Below, piece by piece: positions 41,250-49,583 of a DNA stretch of 64,000 bases (position 1 is the stretch's first letter; every line of letters starts with the position of its first letter). A program made the translations under genes and the position numbers. The notes under the pieces were generated by a model that was not told the DNA's origin, did not search any database, and saw only the letters and a program-made list of their open reading frames with translations. Source of the stretch: Microbacterium lacus (lineage in GTDB: Bacteria > Actinomycetota > Actinomycetes > Actinomycetales > Microbacteriaceae); contig NZ_BAAAPK010000001.1 in NCBI RefSeq assembly GCF_039531105.1, positions 620,001-684,000 on the forward strand, given 5' to 3'.

Positions 41250-42199
41250 CACGCCACCGCCCGTTCGGAGCGCAGGGCCTGCTTGCGGGCGTACTCCGCC
41301 GCGGCCTCGCGCACCCAGGCGCCGCTCTCGTGCGCTTCGCGGCGGGCCCGCCGTCGTTCGGCGTTCATCGGGCCGCGGCCGGCGAGCACGTCGAAGAACT
41401 CGGTCCAGTCGATCTCGCTCATGTCGTACCGCCCTGTCTCGGCGTTCCAGCGCAGGTTCGGGTCGGGCAGCGTGACACCGAGGGCCTCGGCCTGGGGGAC
41501 GAGCATCGAGACGAAGCGCTGGCGCAGCTCGTCGTTCGAGAACCGCTTGATCTTCCACGCCATCGACTGGGCCGAGTTGGGGGACTGCTCATCGGGGGGC
41601 CCGAACATCATCAGGCTCGGCCAGTACCAGCGGTCCACGGCGTCCTGCGCCATGCGCCGCTGCGCGTCGGTGCCCTGCATGAGCGACAGCAGGATCTCGA
41701 AGCCCTGGCGCTGGTGGAACGACTCCTCCTTGCAGATGCGCACCATCGCCCGTGCGTACGGCCCGTATGACGCGCGGCACAGCGGCACCTGGTTGCAGAT
41801 CGCCGCGCCGTCCACGAGCCACCCGATCGCGCCCATGTCGGCCCAGGTCGGGGTGGGGTAGTTGAAGATCGACGAATACTTCGCCTTGCCGTCGATCAGG
41901 TCCTGCGTCATCTGCTCGCGCGGCATCCCGAGCGTCTGCGCCGCCGAGTACAGGTACAGACCGTGGCCCGCTTCGTCCTGAACTTTCGCCATCAGGATCG
42001 CCTTGCGCTTCAGGCTCGGTGCGCGGGTGATCCAGTTGCCCTCGGGCTGCATCCCGATGATCTCCGAGTGCGCGTGCTGCGAGATCTGACGGATGAGCGT
42101 CTTGCGGTACGCCTCGGGCATCCAGTCGCGCGGCTCGACCCGGGAGTCGGCCGCGATGATCTGCTCGAAGCGCTCCTCGGGGGTGCTGGACGTGGTCAT
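41249..42199 (-). CDS. paaA: Phenylacetyl-CoA 1,2-epoxidase catalytic subunit
   Basis: A 316-residue di-iron oxygenase subunit. Metal-ligand motifs are visible at about E46 (HAHSEIIG), E76 and H79 (DEAGHG) and E158-H162 (KEESFHQRQ). It epoxidises the aromatic ring of phenylacetyl-CoA with O2. The start at 42199 lies 22 bases downstream of a perfect palindrome that is probably the PaaR operator, so it heads the paaABCDE operon. Confidence 0.95.
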   Translation of the reverse strand: MTTSSTPEERFEQIIAADSRVEPRDWMPEAYRKTLIRQISQHAHSEIIGMQPEGNWITRAPSLKRKAILMAKVQDEAGHGLYLYSAAQTLGMPREQMTQDLIDGKAKYSSIFNYPTPTWADMGAIGWLVDGAAICNQVPLCRASYGPYARAMVRICKEESFHQRQGFEILLSLMQGTDAQRRMAQDAVDRWYWPSLMMFGPPDEQSPNSAQSMAWKIKRFSNDELRQRFVSMLVPQAEALGVTLPDPNLRWNAETGRYDMSEIDWTEFFDVLAGRGPMNAERRRARREAHESGAWVREAAAEYARKQALRSERAVA

Positions 42200-42215
42200 C
42201 TTCGACTCCGATGTT

Positions 42216-42234
42216 TTACAGAACGATCGTTCAG
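42216..42234. promoter_or_regulatory. PaaR operator, site 1 (paaA/paaI divergent)
   Basis: The sequence TTACAGAACGATCGTTCAG contains the perfect palindrome GAACGATCGTTC (42221-42232). It matches the second site at 46341-46359 in 16 of 19 positions and sits between the divergent paaA and paaI genes. A TATTAT -10-like element follows at 42236-42241 on the plus strand. Confidence 0.75.
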
Positions 42235-42248
42235 ATATTATGCCAGAC

Positions 42249-42653
42249 ATGGAGAGGCCCACGAAAGCGATGATGGCGCGCGACCTCGCCTCGGCATCCC
42301 TCGGCATGGTCGTCGAGCACGACGAGCCCGGTCGCGCCGTCGTGTCCATGCTCGTGCGCGAGGACATGACGAACGGCTTCGGCATCACGCACGGCGGCCT
42401 GGTGTTCGCGCTCGCCGACACGGCCTTCGCGATCGCGTGCAACGAGGACGAGCGCATCACGGTCGCCCAGGGCGCCGACATCACGTTCCTGACGTCCACG
42501 GTGGCGGGGCAGACCTTGACCGCGACCGCGGTGCGCCGCGCCCGCCGCGGGCGCGTGGGCCTGTACGACGTCACGGTCGCCGACGAGACCGGCGACGTCG
42601 TGGCGGAGATGCGCGGCCGCTCGCTCACGACCGACCGCACCGTCGCGGAGTAG
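42249..42653 (+). CDS. paaI: Phenylacetate thioesterase
   Basis: A 134-residue hot-dog thioesterase with the family core [22 protein letters not shown] and active-site residues around N and D of that helix. PaaI removes CoA from dead-end ring-hydroxylated or phenylacetyl-CoA intermediates and so frees CoA. ATG 42249 is 7 bases after the -10-like TATTAT, so the mRNA could be leaderless; an ATG at 42240 overlaps that element and is less likely. It converges with paaZ (1 base between stops). Confidence 0.9.
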   Translation: MERPTKAMMARDLASASLGMVVEHDEPGRAVVSMLVREDMTNGFGITHGGLVFALADTAFAIACNEDERITVAQGADITFLTSTVAGQTLTATAVRRARRGRVGLYDVTVADETGDVVAEMRGRSLTTDRTVAE

Positions 42654-42654
42654 G

Positions 42655-44718
42655 TCAGGCCTTGGAGAGCTCCTTCTCGACGAGCGTCAGCACGTCGTAC
42701 TGCGCGACGAGCTCGTCGCGCTGATTGCGGATCACGGCATCCCACCGCACTTCGCCGTACTCGTCCGTCTCGCGCGGGGTGATCTGCTTCGCGGTGAGCT
42801 CGACCCGGATCTCATCGCCCGGCGACACGGGTGTCACGAAGCGCAGATTCTCCAGGCCGTAGTTCGCCAGCACCGGCCCGGGCGCGGGGTCGACGAACAG
42901 GCCGGCCGCCCACGAGACGAGCAGATATCCGTGCGCGACCCGCCCGGGGAAGAAGGGGTTGGCGGATGCCGCTTCCTCGTCCATGTGGGCGTAGAACGTG
43001 TCGCCGGTGAAGTGGGCGAACGTCTCGATGTCGGCGAGGGTCACTTCGCGCGTGTCCGACACGACCTGATCGCCGAGCCGCAGGTCGGTGAGCGACTTGC
43101 GGAACGGGTGCACGCCCCCGGGCTGCGCGGCGGCGCCCGGATGCCACACGCCGGTGAGCGCGGTGAGCATGTCGGGCGAGCCCTGCACCGCGGTGCGCTG
43201 CATGTGATGCAGCACGGCCCGGATCCCGCCGAGCTCCTCGCCCCCACCGGCGCGCCCCGGACCGCCGTGCACGAGGTTCGGCAGCGGCGAGCCGTGACCG
43301 GTGGAGGAGCGCGCGTCGTCGCGGTCCAGCAGCAGCACGCGTCCGTTGAACGCCGAGATGCGTCCGATGAGCTCGACCGCGACCTCCGGGTCGTGGGTGG
43401 CGATGCTCGTGACGAGCGATCCGCCGCCGCGGGCGACCAGATCCGCGGCCTCCGCCGTGGTCTCGTACGGCAGGATCGACGCGACGGGGCCGAACGCCTC
43501 GACCTCGTGCACGGCCGGGGCCGCGGCATCCGCGAACCGCAGCAGGATCGGCGCGACGAACGCGCCGTCGGGGGCCGGTCCCACCGAACCGTCGGCGTGC
43601 GTCACGGACGGCGCCTCGGTCGAGCCGATCACGATCTCACCGCCGGCCGCCTGGAGCCGCGCGACCTGCCGGAGCACTTCGTCGCGCTGCGCGGTCGAGG
43701 CGAGCGGGCCCATCGTGACGCCGTCCGCGCGCGGATCGCCGACCACGACGCGTTCGGACAGGCGCGTGCGGACCGCGTCGATCAGCGCGTCGACGGATGC
43801 CGAGGGCACGAGCGATCGGCGGATCGCGGTGCACTTCTGCCCGGCTTTCGAGGTCAGCTCGGTGACGAGCTGTCGCACGAACGCCTCGAACTCCGGCGTG
43901 CCGGGCTCGGCGTCCGGACCGAGGATCGAGGCGTTGATCGAGTCGGTCTCGCTCGAGAACCGCACGCCGCCGGTCTGCACGCACTCGTGCGCGCGGAGCT
44001 TCTCGGCGGTCGCGGCACTGCCGGTGAACGCCACGAGGTCGCCCAGGCGCAGGTGATCGAACAGGTCGGGCACCGGTCCGCTGACGAGCTGCAGCGCGCC
44101 GTCCGGGACGAGACCGGTCTCGACGAGGATCCGCACGCACGCCTCGGTCAGGTAGCCCGTCGGCGTCGCCGGCTTGATCAGGGTCGGCATCCCGGCGAGG
44201 AAGGCGGGGGCGAGCTTTTCGAGCGCGCCCCACACGGGGAAGTTGAACGCGTTGATCTGCACGGCCGCGCCCGGCAGTCGGGTGTAGATGTGACGTCCGA
44301 GGAACGAGCCGTCCTTCGAGAGCGGCTCGACGGGTCCGTCGACGTACACGTGGGCGTTCGGCATCTCGCGCCGGCCCTTGCCCGAGTAGGAGAACAGCAC
44401 GCCGATGCCGCCGTCGATGTCGACCCACGAATCGGCTTTCGTCGCACCGGTCCGCGTCGAGATCTCGTAGAGCTCGTCCTTGCGCTCGGTCAGCGCGAGG
44501 GCGAACTGCTTGAGCAGCACCGCGCGCCGGTGGAACGTGAGTGCGCCGAGGCTGCGCTGCCCCACGGTCCGGGCGTAGGCGAGCGCGCCAGCGAGATCGA
44601 GCCCCGCGGTGCTGACGCGGGCGACTTCCGCACCGGTCGTCGCATCGCGCACGAGCGTCGATTCGGCATCCGCGTCGGGGGACCACCAGTGGCCCTGGAC
44701 GTAACTCGGCAGCGTCAT
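42655..44718 (-). CDS. paaZ: Bifunctional oxepin-CoA hydrolase/3-oxo-5,6-dehydrosuberyl-CoA semialdehyde dehydrogenase
   Basis: A 687-residue fusion. The N-terminal aldehyde dehydrogenase domain (about 1-515) has the base Glu in FSSETDSIN and the nucleophile Cys in [12 protein letters not shown]. The C-terminal MaoC-like hydratase (about 540-687) has [11 protein letters not shown] and GRVAHGYLL, with the Asp/His dyad of (R)-hydratases. It opens the oxepin ring and oxidises the semialdehyde. ATG 44718 overlaps the PaaH stop (ATGA). Confidence 0.95.
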   Translation of the reverse strand: MTLPSYVQGHWWSPDADAESTLVRDATTGAEVARVSTAGLDLAGALAYARTVGQRSLGALTFHRRAVLLKQFALALTERKDELYEISTRTGATKADSWVDIDGGIGVLFSYSGKGRREMPNAHVYVDGPVEPLSKDGSFLGRHIYTRLPGAAVQINAFNFPVWGALEKLAPAFLAGMPTLIKPATPTGYLTEACVRILVETGLVPDGALQLVSGPVPDLFDHLRLGDLVAFTGSAATAEKLRAHECVQTGGVRFSSETDSINASILGPDAEPGTPEFEAFVRQLVTELTSKAGQKCTAIRRSLVPSASVDALIDAVRTRLSERVVVGDPRADGVTMGPLASTAQRDEVLRQVARLQAAGGEIVIGSTEAPSVTHADGSVGPAPDGAFVAPILLRFADAAAPAVHEVEAFGPVASILPYETTAEAADLVARGGGSLVTSIATHDPEVAVELIGRISAFNGRVLLLDRDDARSSTGHGSPLPNLVHGGPGRAGGGEELGGIRAVLHHMQRTAVQGSPDMLTALTGVWHPGAAAQPGGVHPFRKSLTDLRLGDQVVSDTREVTLADIETFAHFTGDTFYAHMDEEAASANPFFPGRVAHGYLLVSWAAGLFVDPAPGPVLANYGLENLRFVTPVSPGDEIRVELTAKQITPRETDEYGEVRWDAVIRNQRDELVAQYDVLTLVEKELSKA

Positions 44719-45569
44719 CCGTTCTCCCATCGGTAGAACCCCTCTCCGGTCTTCCGTCCGAGCCGGCCTTCGGCCACCATCCGGCGCAGCAGCTCGGGCG
44801 GGGCGAAGCGCTCGCCGAGCCGCGCGTGAAGCTCCTCGGCGATGCCGAGGCGGACGTCCAGGCCCACGAGATCCGTCGTCCGCAGGGGGCCGATCGGATG
44901 CCGGTACCCGAGCGTCATGGCGGCGTCGATGTCCTCGGCCGTGGCGATCCCCTCCTCGAGCATGCGGATCGCCTCGAGACCCAGGGCGACGCCGAGCCGG
45001 CTCGAGGCGAATCCCGGGGAGTCGCGCACCACGATCGGCGTCTTGCCGAGGGCGTCGACCCACCCGCGTGCGGCGTCGACGACCTCGTCGTCGCTCGCCC
45101 GCCCCCGGACGATCTCGACGAGCGCGGAGGCCGGAACCGGATTGAAGAAGTGCAGCCCGACGAAGCGCCCGGGGCGGCGGAGCGGGGCGGCGAGCTCATC
45201 GATCGGGATCGACGACGTGTTCGAGGCGAGCACGGTGCTGTCGGGCGTTGCCCTCTCCACGCGCTCGAGCGCCTGCCTCTTCAGCTCCGCGTCCTCCGGG
45301 ACCGCCTCGACGACGAGTGCGCAGTCCGCGAAGGCGGCGGCATCCGTTCCCGTCGACAGCGCGTCGACCAGCTCGTCGGCGGTGAGCACCGTCGCGCCGC
45401 GCTCGAGCGATCGGGTGATGTCTCGGCGGATGCGCACGGTCGCGTCCTCGGCTGCGGCCGCGTCGCGCTCGACGACGACGACGCTGCTGCCGGCGAGGAG
45501 GAACGCGTGGGCGATCCCGGAGCCCATCCGCCCGCCGCCCAGCACGCCGACCGTGCGCGGCGCTCTCAC
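44715..45569 (-). CDS. paaH: 3-hydroxyacyl-CoA dehydrogenase
   Basis: A 284-residue NAD dehydrogenase. Rossmann motif GGGRMGSG near 11-18, ASNTSSIPI and the catalytic His in GLHFFNPVPASALVEIV are all canonical for hydroxyacyl-CoA dehydrogenases. In the pathway it oxidises 3-hydroxyadipyl-CoA to 3-oxoadipyl-CoA. Start GTG at 45569 overlaps the PaaF stop (GTGA). Confidence 0.9.
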   Translation of the reverse strand: MRAPRTVGVLGGGRMGSGIAHAFLLAGSSVVVVERDAAAAEDATVRIRRDITRSLERGATVLTADELVDALSTGTDAAAFADCALVVEAVPEDAELKRQALERVERATPDSTVLASNTSSIPIDELAAPLRRPGRFVGLHFFNPVPASALVEIVRGRASDDEVVDAARGWVDALGKTPIVVRDSPGFASSRLGVALGLEAIRMLEEGIATAEDIDAAMTLGYRHPIGPLRTTDLVGLDVRLGIAEELHARLGERFAPPELLRRMVAEGRLGRKTGEGFYRWENG

Positions 45570-46303
45570 CGGGCCGCCGATCGCTCGAGGAACGCGGTCA
45601 TGCGCCGGTGCTTCTCGGGACTCTCGAACAGCTCCGCCTGCAGTTCTCCGTCGATCTCGGGATGCCGCTCCCGCGGTGCCCGCAGTGCGCGTTTGGTGTG
45701 CCGGGTGGCGAGCGCATCGTTCGCCGCGATGCGGTCCGCGATCGCATGGGCGGCGGGCAGCAGCTCCTCAGCCGGGTGCAGGCTCGAGACCAGGCCGATG
45801 GCGAGGGCTTCGTCGGCCTCGATGATCCGCCCGGTCAGCACCATCTCGCTCGCACGGCCGTCCCCGACGATCTCGCGCAGACGCCACGTGGCGCCTGCCG
45901 CCGCGAGGATGCCGAGCCGGGGCTCGGGGTTGCCGATCCTCATCGCGCCGGTGCCGATCCGGATGTCGGCCGCGTAGGCGAGCTCGGCGCCGCCGCCCAG
46001 CGCGTAACCGTCGATCGCCGCGATCACCGGCATCGGCAGCGCACCGACGCGTCCGAACGCGGACGCGTTGATACCGCGGAGCGCGTCGGCCGCGCGGCGA
46101 TCGCGGAGCTGGGCGATGTCGGCGCCCGCGGCGAAGTCGCCGCCCGCGCCGGTCAGGATCAGCGTTCGCGGCTCGCGCTCCAGTTCGGCGCACAGGTCGT
46201 GCAGTGCGTCCACGGTGGCCTGGTCGATCGCATTGCGCTTGTGCGGACGATCGAGGGTGGCCACGACCCGGTCGGGCAGGCGCTCGATGCGCAACGGGCC
46301 CAT
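45566..46303 (-). CDS. paaF: Enoyl-CoA hydratase (2,3-dehydroadipyl-CoA hydratase)
   Basis: A 245-residue crotonase. Both hydratase acids are present: Glu in YALGGGAELAYAAD and Glu in NPEPRLGILAA, unlike the paaG-like protein at 37754. It hydrates 2,3-dehydroadipyl-CoA. ATG 46303 follows AGGAGCA. It is the first gene of the paaF-paaH-paaZ operon, transcribed away from paaR. Confidence 0.88.
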   Translation of the reverse strand: MGPLRIERLPDRVVATLDRPHKRNAIDQATVDALHDLCAELEREPRTLILTGAGGDFAAGADIAQLRDRRAADALRGINASAFGRVGALPMPVIAAIDGYALGGGAELAYAADIRIGTGAMRIGNPEPRLGILAAAGATWRLREIVGDGRASEMVLTGRIIEADEALAIGLVSSLHPAEELLPAAHAIADRIAANDALATRHTKRALRAPRERHPEIDGELQAELFESPEKHRRMTAFLERSAAR

Positions 46304-46340
46304 GTGCTGCTCCTGACTGCGGTGTCCGGCCGCCGGTCCA

Positions 46341-46359
46341 TTACCGACCGAGCGTTCAG
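46341..46359. promoter_or_regulatory. PaaR operator, site 2 (paaF/paaR divergent)
   Basis: TTACCGACCGAGCGTTCAG matches site 1 (42216-42234) in 16 of 19 positions, with the same CGTTCAG right half. It lies in the gap between paaF and paaR, fitting control of paaFHZ and autoregulation. Confidence 0.72.
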
Positions 46360-46422
46360 GAAATCAGTATGCCAGGCATGCCCGCGCGGGCAAACCCGGG
46401 CGGCGGGTGTCAGACTGAGCGG

Positions 46423-47031
46423 GTGACCGACGCCCCGGCATCCGCCCCCGCCCGTCGCGGACGACCGGGCTATGACCGCGACCAGATCCTCGCGGCGGCC
46501 GTCGAGGTGTTCATCGCGCACGGGTACGACGCGACGTCGGTCGCCGCGGTCGCCGAGCGGCTGGGCCTCACGAAATCGGCTCTGTACCACCACTTCGACT
46601 CGAAGGAGCATCTGCTCGGCGTCGCCCTCGATGAGGCTCTGGGTGGCCTCGAGGGTGTGCTCGCGCAGCCGGGTGCGAGTGCGGGCGCCGCCGGCGAGCG
46701 GCTTGAGTTCGTGCTGCGCGGAGCCGTCCGCGTGCTCGTCGAGAAGCTGCCGTACGTCACCCTGCTGCTGCGCGTCCGCGGCAACACCGAGGTCGAGCGC
46801 GATGCCCTCGTGCGCCGCCGCGCGTTCGACCACCGCATCACCGCCCTCGTGCGCGACGCGCAGACGGAGGGCTCGGTGCGCGCCGACGTCGACCCGTCTG
46901 TGGCGACCCGCCTCGTGTTCGGCATGGTCAACTCGATCGTGGAGTGGTACCGCCCGACGGGCGCCGAAGGCGCCGACGACCTCGCCGACGACGTGCTGCG
47001 CGTCGCGCTCGACGGCCTGCGCACCCGCTGA
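46423..47031 (+). CDS. paaR: TetR family repressor of phenylacetate catabolism
   Basis: A 202-residue TetR protein: helix-turn-helix at about 20-65 (DRDQILAAAVEVFIAHGYDA; TKSALYHHFDSKEHLLG). It is divergent from paaFHZ, with a paa-type operator in the gap, so it is the probable PaaR, released by phenylacetyl-CoA. GTG 46423 is preceded by CAGACT 6 bases upstream and no Shine-Dalgarno, a leaderless pattern; an ATG at 46378 would add 15 residues with atypical codons and is less likely. Confidence 0.85.
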   Translation: MTDAPASAPARRGRPGYDRDQILAAAVEVFIAHGYDATSVAAVAERLGLTKSALYHHFDSKEHLLGVALDEALGGLEGVLAQPGASAGAAGERLEFVLRGAVRVLVEKLPYVTLLLRVRGNTEVERDALVRRRAFDHRITALVRDAQTEGSVRADVDPSVATRLVFGMVNSIVEWYRPTGAEGADDLADDVLRVALDGLRTR

Positions 47032-47132
47032 GCGGCGCGCGCGACTCGGCCTTCGCGGCCCTCCGAATCGCTCGCGGCCCGTCATGCACGGCGTGCCGCG
47101 AGGCGGCGCACGTGCCGCGACCGCGGGGCGGC

Positions 47133-47152
47133 CTGAGCGGGCCCGGGCTCAG
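47133..47152. terminator. Weak hairpin between convergent paaR and transsulfuration genes
   Basis: CTGAGC (47133-47138) and GCTCAG (47147-47152) form a 6-bp stem around a GC-rich loop, at the stop of the minus-strand gene. It may be a weak shared terminator; the rest of the 117-base convergent gap shows nothing clear. Confidence 0.35.
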
Positions 47153-48303
47153 AGCGCGGCGAGCGCCTGCTCGAGATCGGCCAACTGGTCCTCGGAGCTC
47201 TCGATGCCGACCGACAGCCGGACGACCTCCTCGGGGACGGCGAGCTCGGTGCCTCGCACGGAGGCGTGCGTCATCGCGTCCGGGTAGTTCACGAGCGACT
47301 CGACGCCGCCGAGCGACTCGGCGAGCTGGAACACGCGCGTGGACTCCGCGAACCTCCGTGCCGCTGCGCCGTCGGCGAGGGCGAGCGAGACGATGCCGCC
47401 GAACGCCGACATCTGCGACGCCGCCAGCTCGTGACCCGGGTGCGAGGACAGCCCGGGGTAGTACACCTTCGCGACGCGATCGTGGCCTTCGAGGAAGGAC
47501 GCGACGGCGGCCGCGTTCTCGCTGTGGCGCTGCATCCGGATGCCGAGCGTCTTGATTCCGCGCGTCGTGAGGAACGCGTCCATGGGTCCTGAGACCGCGC
47601 CGGCGGCGAACTGCAGGAACCCGACGCTCTCGGCCAGGGCGTCGTCGTTCATCACGAGCGCGCCGCCCACGACGTCGGAGTGCCCGCCGAGGTACTTCGT
47701 CGCAGAGTGGACGACGACGTCCGCCCCGAGCCGCAGCGGCTGCTGCAGGGCCGGGGACGCGAACGTGTTGTCGACCACGACCAGGGCACCGGCATCCCGT
47801 CCGAGCTTCGCGAGACCCGCGATGTCGGTGATGCGCAGCAGCGGGTTGCTCGGCGTCTCGACCCACAGCACCTTCGCGGGCTTCTCCTCGAGTGCAGCGG
47901 CCACCTGGCTGAGATCGGTCATGTCCACGACCCGCAGGCCCACGCCCCACGGTCCGAGGATCCGGGCGATGAGCCGGTAGGTGCCGCCGTACACGTCGTC
48001 GGACAGGAGCACGTCGTCGCCGGGCTTCAGCACCGCGCGCAGCAGCGCGTCCTCGGCGGCGAGACCCGACGAGAACGACAGACCGTGGCGGCCGTGCTCG
48101 ATCGCGGCGAGCTGGGTCTGCAGCGCCGTGCGGGTCGGGTTGCCGCTGCGTCCGTACTCGTAGCCGCCGCGGAGTCCGCCGATCCCGTCCTGCGCGTAGG
48201 TCGTGGAGAAGTGCACCGGCGGGATCACGGCGCCGGTGGTCGGATCGAACTCTTGGCCGGCATGGACGGCGAGACTGTCGAAGCCGCGGATGTGCTCGCT
48301 CAT
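47149..48303 (-). CDS. Cystathionine gamma-synthase/gamma-lyase
   Basis: A 384-residue PLP enzyme of the Cys/Met metabolism family. The PLP lysine is in VVHSATKYLGGHSDVVGG, with the pyrophosphate site SGLAAEDAL and TPSNPLL in the usual places. Gamma-synthase and gamma-lyase cannot be separated reliably by sequence; coupling (ATGA) to a cystathionine beta-synthase-like gene suggests the lyase direction, making cysteine from cystathionine. Confidence 0.9.
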   Translation of the reverse strand: MSEHIRGFDSLAVHAGQEFDPTTGAVIPPVHFSTTYAQDGIGGLRGGYEYGRSGNPTRTALQTQLAAIEHGRHGLSFSSGLAAEDALLRAVLKPGDDVLLSDDVYGGTYRLIARILGPWGVGLRVVDMTDLSQVAAALEEKPAKVLWVETPSNPLLRITDIAGLAKLGRDAGALVVVDNTFASPALQQPLRLGADVVVHSATKYLGGHSDVVGGALVMNDDALAESVGFLQFAAGAVSGPMDAFLTTRGIKTLGIRMQRHSENAAAVASFLEGHDRVAKVYYPGLSSHPGHELAASQMSAFGGIVSLALADGAAARRFAESTRVFQLAESLGGVESLVNYPDAMTHASVRGTELAVPEEVVRLSVGIESSEDQLADLEQALAAL

Positions 48304-49322
48304 GCGTTGCTCCCGGTCGTGCTGATCGTGGCGGATGCCGGGGCGGCGGCATCCGGAGTCGTGTCGGTCGTGGCGAAACCGCGGTCGGTCATCCACGCGT
48401 CATTGAAGATCTTGCTGACGTACGCCCGGCCGTGGTCGGGCAGCAGGACGACCACGACGGCGTCCGCGGGAAGGTCGCGGGCGGTGCGGAGGGCAGCGAC
48501 CACGGCCATGCCGCTCGAGCCGCCGACGAGGAGGCCCTCTTCGCGGGCGAGGCGCCGCGTCATCGCGAAGGACTCCGCATCGCTGACACGGTGGTACTCG
48601 TCGACGACCGTCGGGTCGAACGTCTCGGGCCAGAAGTCCTCCCCGACGCCCTCGACCGCATAGCCGTGGATCGGCCCGCCGGAGTAGATCGAGCCCTCCG
48701 GGTCGGCTCCGATGATCCGCACCGCACCCTGCGAGAGCTCGCGCAGGTAGCGGCCGGTGCCGGTGATCGTGCCGCCGGTGCCGATGCCAGCGACGAAGTG
48801 GGTGACCAGGCCCTCGGTGTCGCGCCAGATCTCGGGTCCCGTGGTCTCGAAGTGACCGCGCGGACCGTTCTGGTTCGCGAATTGGTTCGGCTTGAATGCG
48901 CCGGGGATCTCACGGGCGAGGCGGTCGGACACGCTGTAGTACGAGCGGGGGTCGTCGGGCTCGACGCTCGTGTCCGTCATGACGACCTCGGCGCCGTAGG
49001 CCCGGAGCACGTCGACCTTCTCACCGGCGAACTTGTCGGGGACGACGAAGATCATCCGGTAGCCGCGCTGCAGGGCGACCAGGGCGAGGCCGACGCCGGT
49101 GTTGCCGCTCGTGGGCTCGACGATCGTGCCGCCCGGGCGGAGGAGGCCGTCGCGTTCGGCCGCGTCGACGATGTTCCGCGCGATGCGATCCTTCGCGGAG
49201 CCGCCGGGGTTGAAGTACTCGATCTTCGCGAGCACCGTGGCGCGGATGCCGTCGGTGACGCGGTTCAGGCGGACGAGGGGGGTGTTGCCGACCAGGTCGG
49301 TGATGTTCTCGGCGTAGCGCAC
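48300..49322 (-). CDS. Cystathionine beta-synthase/cysteine synthase family protein
   Basis: A 340-residue PLP enzyme. The PLP lysine is K44 in NPGGSAKDR, with TSGNTG at 71-76 and GTGGTITGTGRYL later. It lacks the C-terminal Bateman (CBS-pair) domain found in many cystathionine beta-synthases but has the actinobacterial DDPRSYYSVSDRL insert seen in those enzymes. It joins serine and homocysteine, the first step of reverse transsulfuration, with the coupled gene as the second. Start is GTG at 49322. Confidence 0.88.
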   Translation of the reverse strand: MRYAENITDLVGNTPLVRLNRVTDGIRATVLAKIEYFNPGGSAKDRIARNIVDAAERDGLLRPGGTIVEPTSGNTGVGLALVALQRGYRMIFVVPDKFAGEKVDVLRAYGAEVVMTDTSVEPDDPRSYYSVSDRLAREIPGAFKPNQFANQNGPRGHFETTGPEIWRDTEGLVTHFVAGIGTGGTITGTGRYLRELSQGAVRIIGADPEGSIYSGGPIHGYAVEGVGEDFWPETFDPTVVDEYHRVSDAESFAMTRRLAREEGLLVGGSSGMAVVAALRTARDLPADAVVVVLLPDHGRAYVSKIFNDAWMTDRGFATTDTTPDAAAPASATISTTGSNA

Positions 49323-49440
49323 GGTGGTGTCCTGAGGGAAGGGCCGCGCGCGGGGGCGCGGCGGGTGGCTGGGGTCGTCGAAGGCGAGCGCGAGGCGCTC
49401 AGCGACAACAACGACAGGTCAGCACCCCTCCACCATAACC

Positions 49441-49583
49441 CCTCCCGCCGAGGTGGTGGTTCTTCCCCCGAGGTGGTGGGTTTCCCGCCGAGGTGGTGGT
49501 TCTTCTGCCGAGGTGGTGGGGGCATTCTCGGGCGAAAACCCACCATCTCGCCGGAGAGGGGACCATCTCGGGGGGAAAGCGGG
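49441..49583. repeat. 20-bp-period repeat array with inverted part
   Basis: Four forward units CCGAGGTGGTGG start at 49448, 49468, 49488 and 49508, exactly 20 bases apart; units alternate between TTCTTC-type and G/TTTCCC-type tails. These are followed by three inverted units at the same 20-base phase, (A/G)C(C/A)(A/T)TCTCG at 49522, 49542 and 49562. The array fills the gap from the coaBC stop towards the CBS gene and can form hairpins. It does not fit a CRISPR (no unique spacers) and contains no convincing gene. Confidence 0.85.

Noticed and set aside
49265..49546. Possible small gene within the 20-bp repeat array
   Set aside because: The translation is a Pro/His/Arg-rich product of the repeats and overlaps the CBS start; no conserved feature.
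49441..49583. CRISPR array
   Set aside because: The repeat units are adjacent with only short similar tails, no unique spacers of regular length exist, and no cas gene is near.
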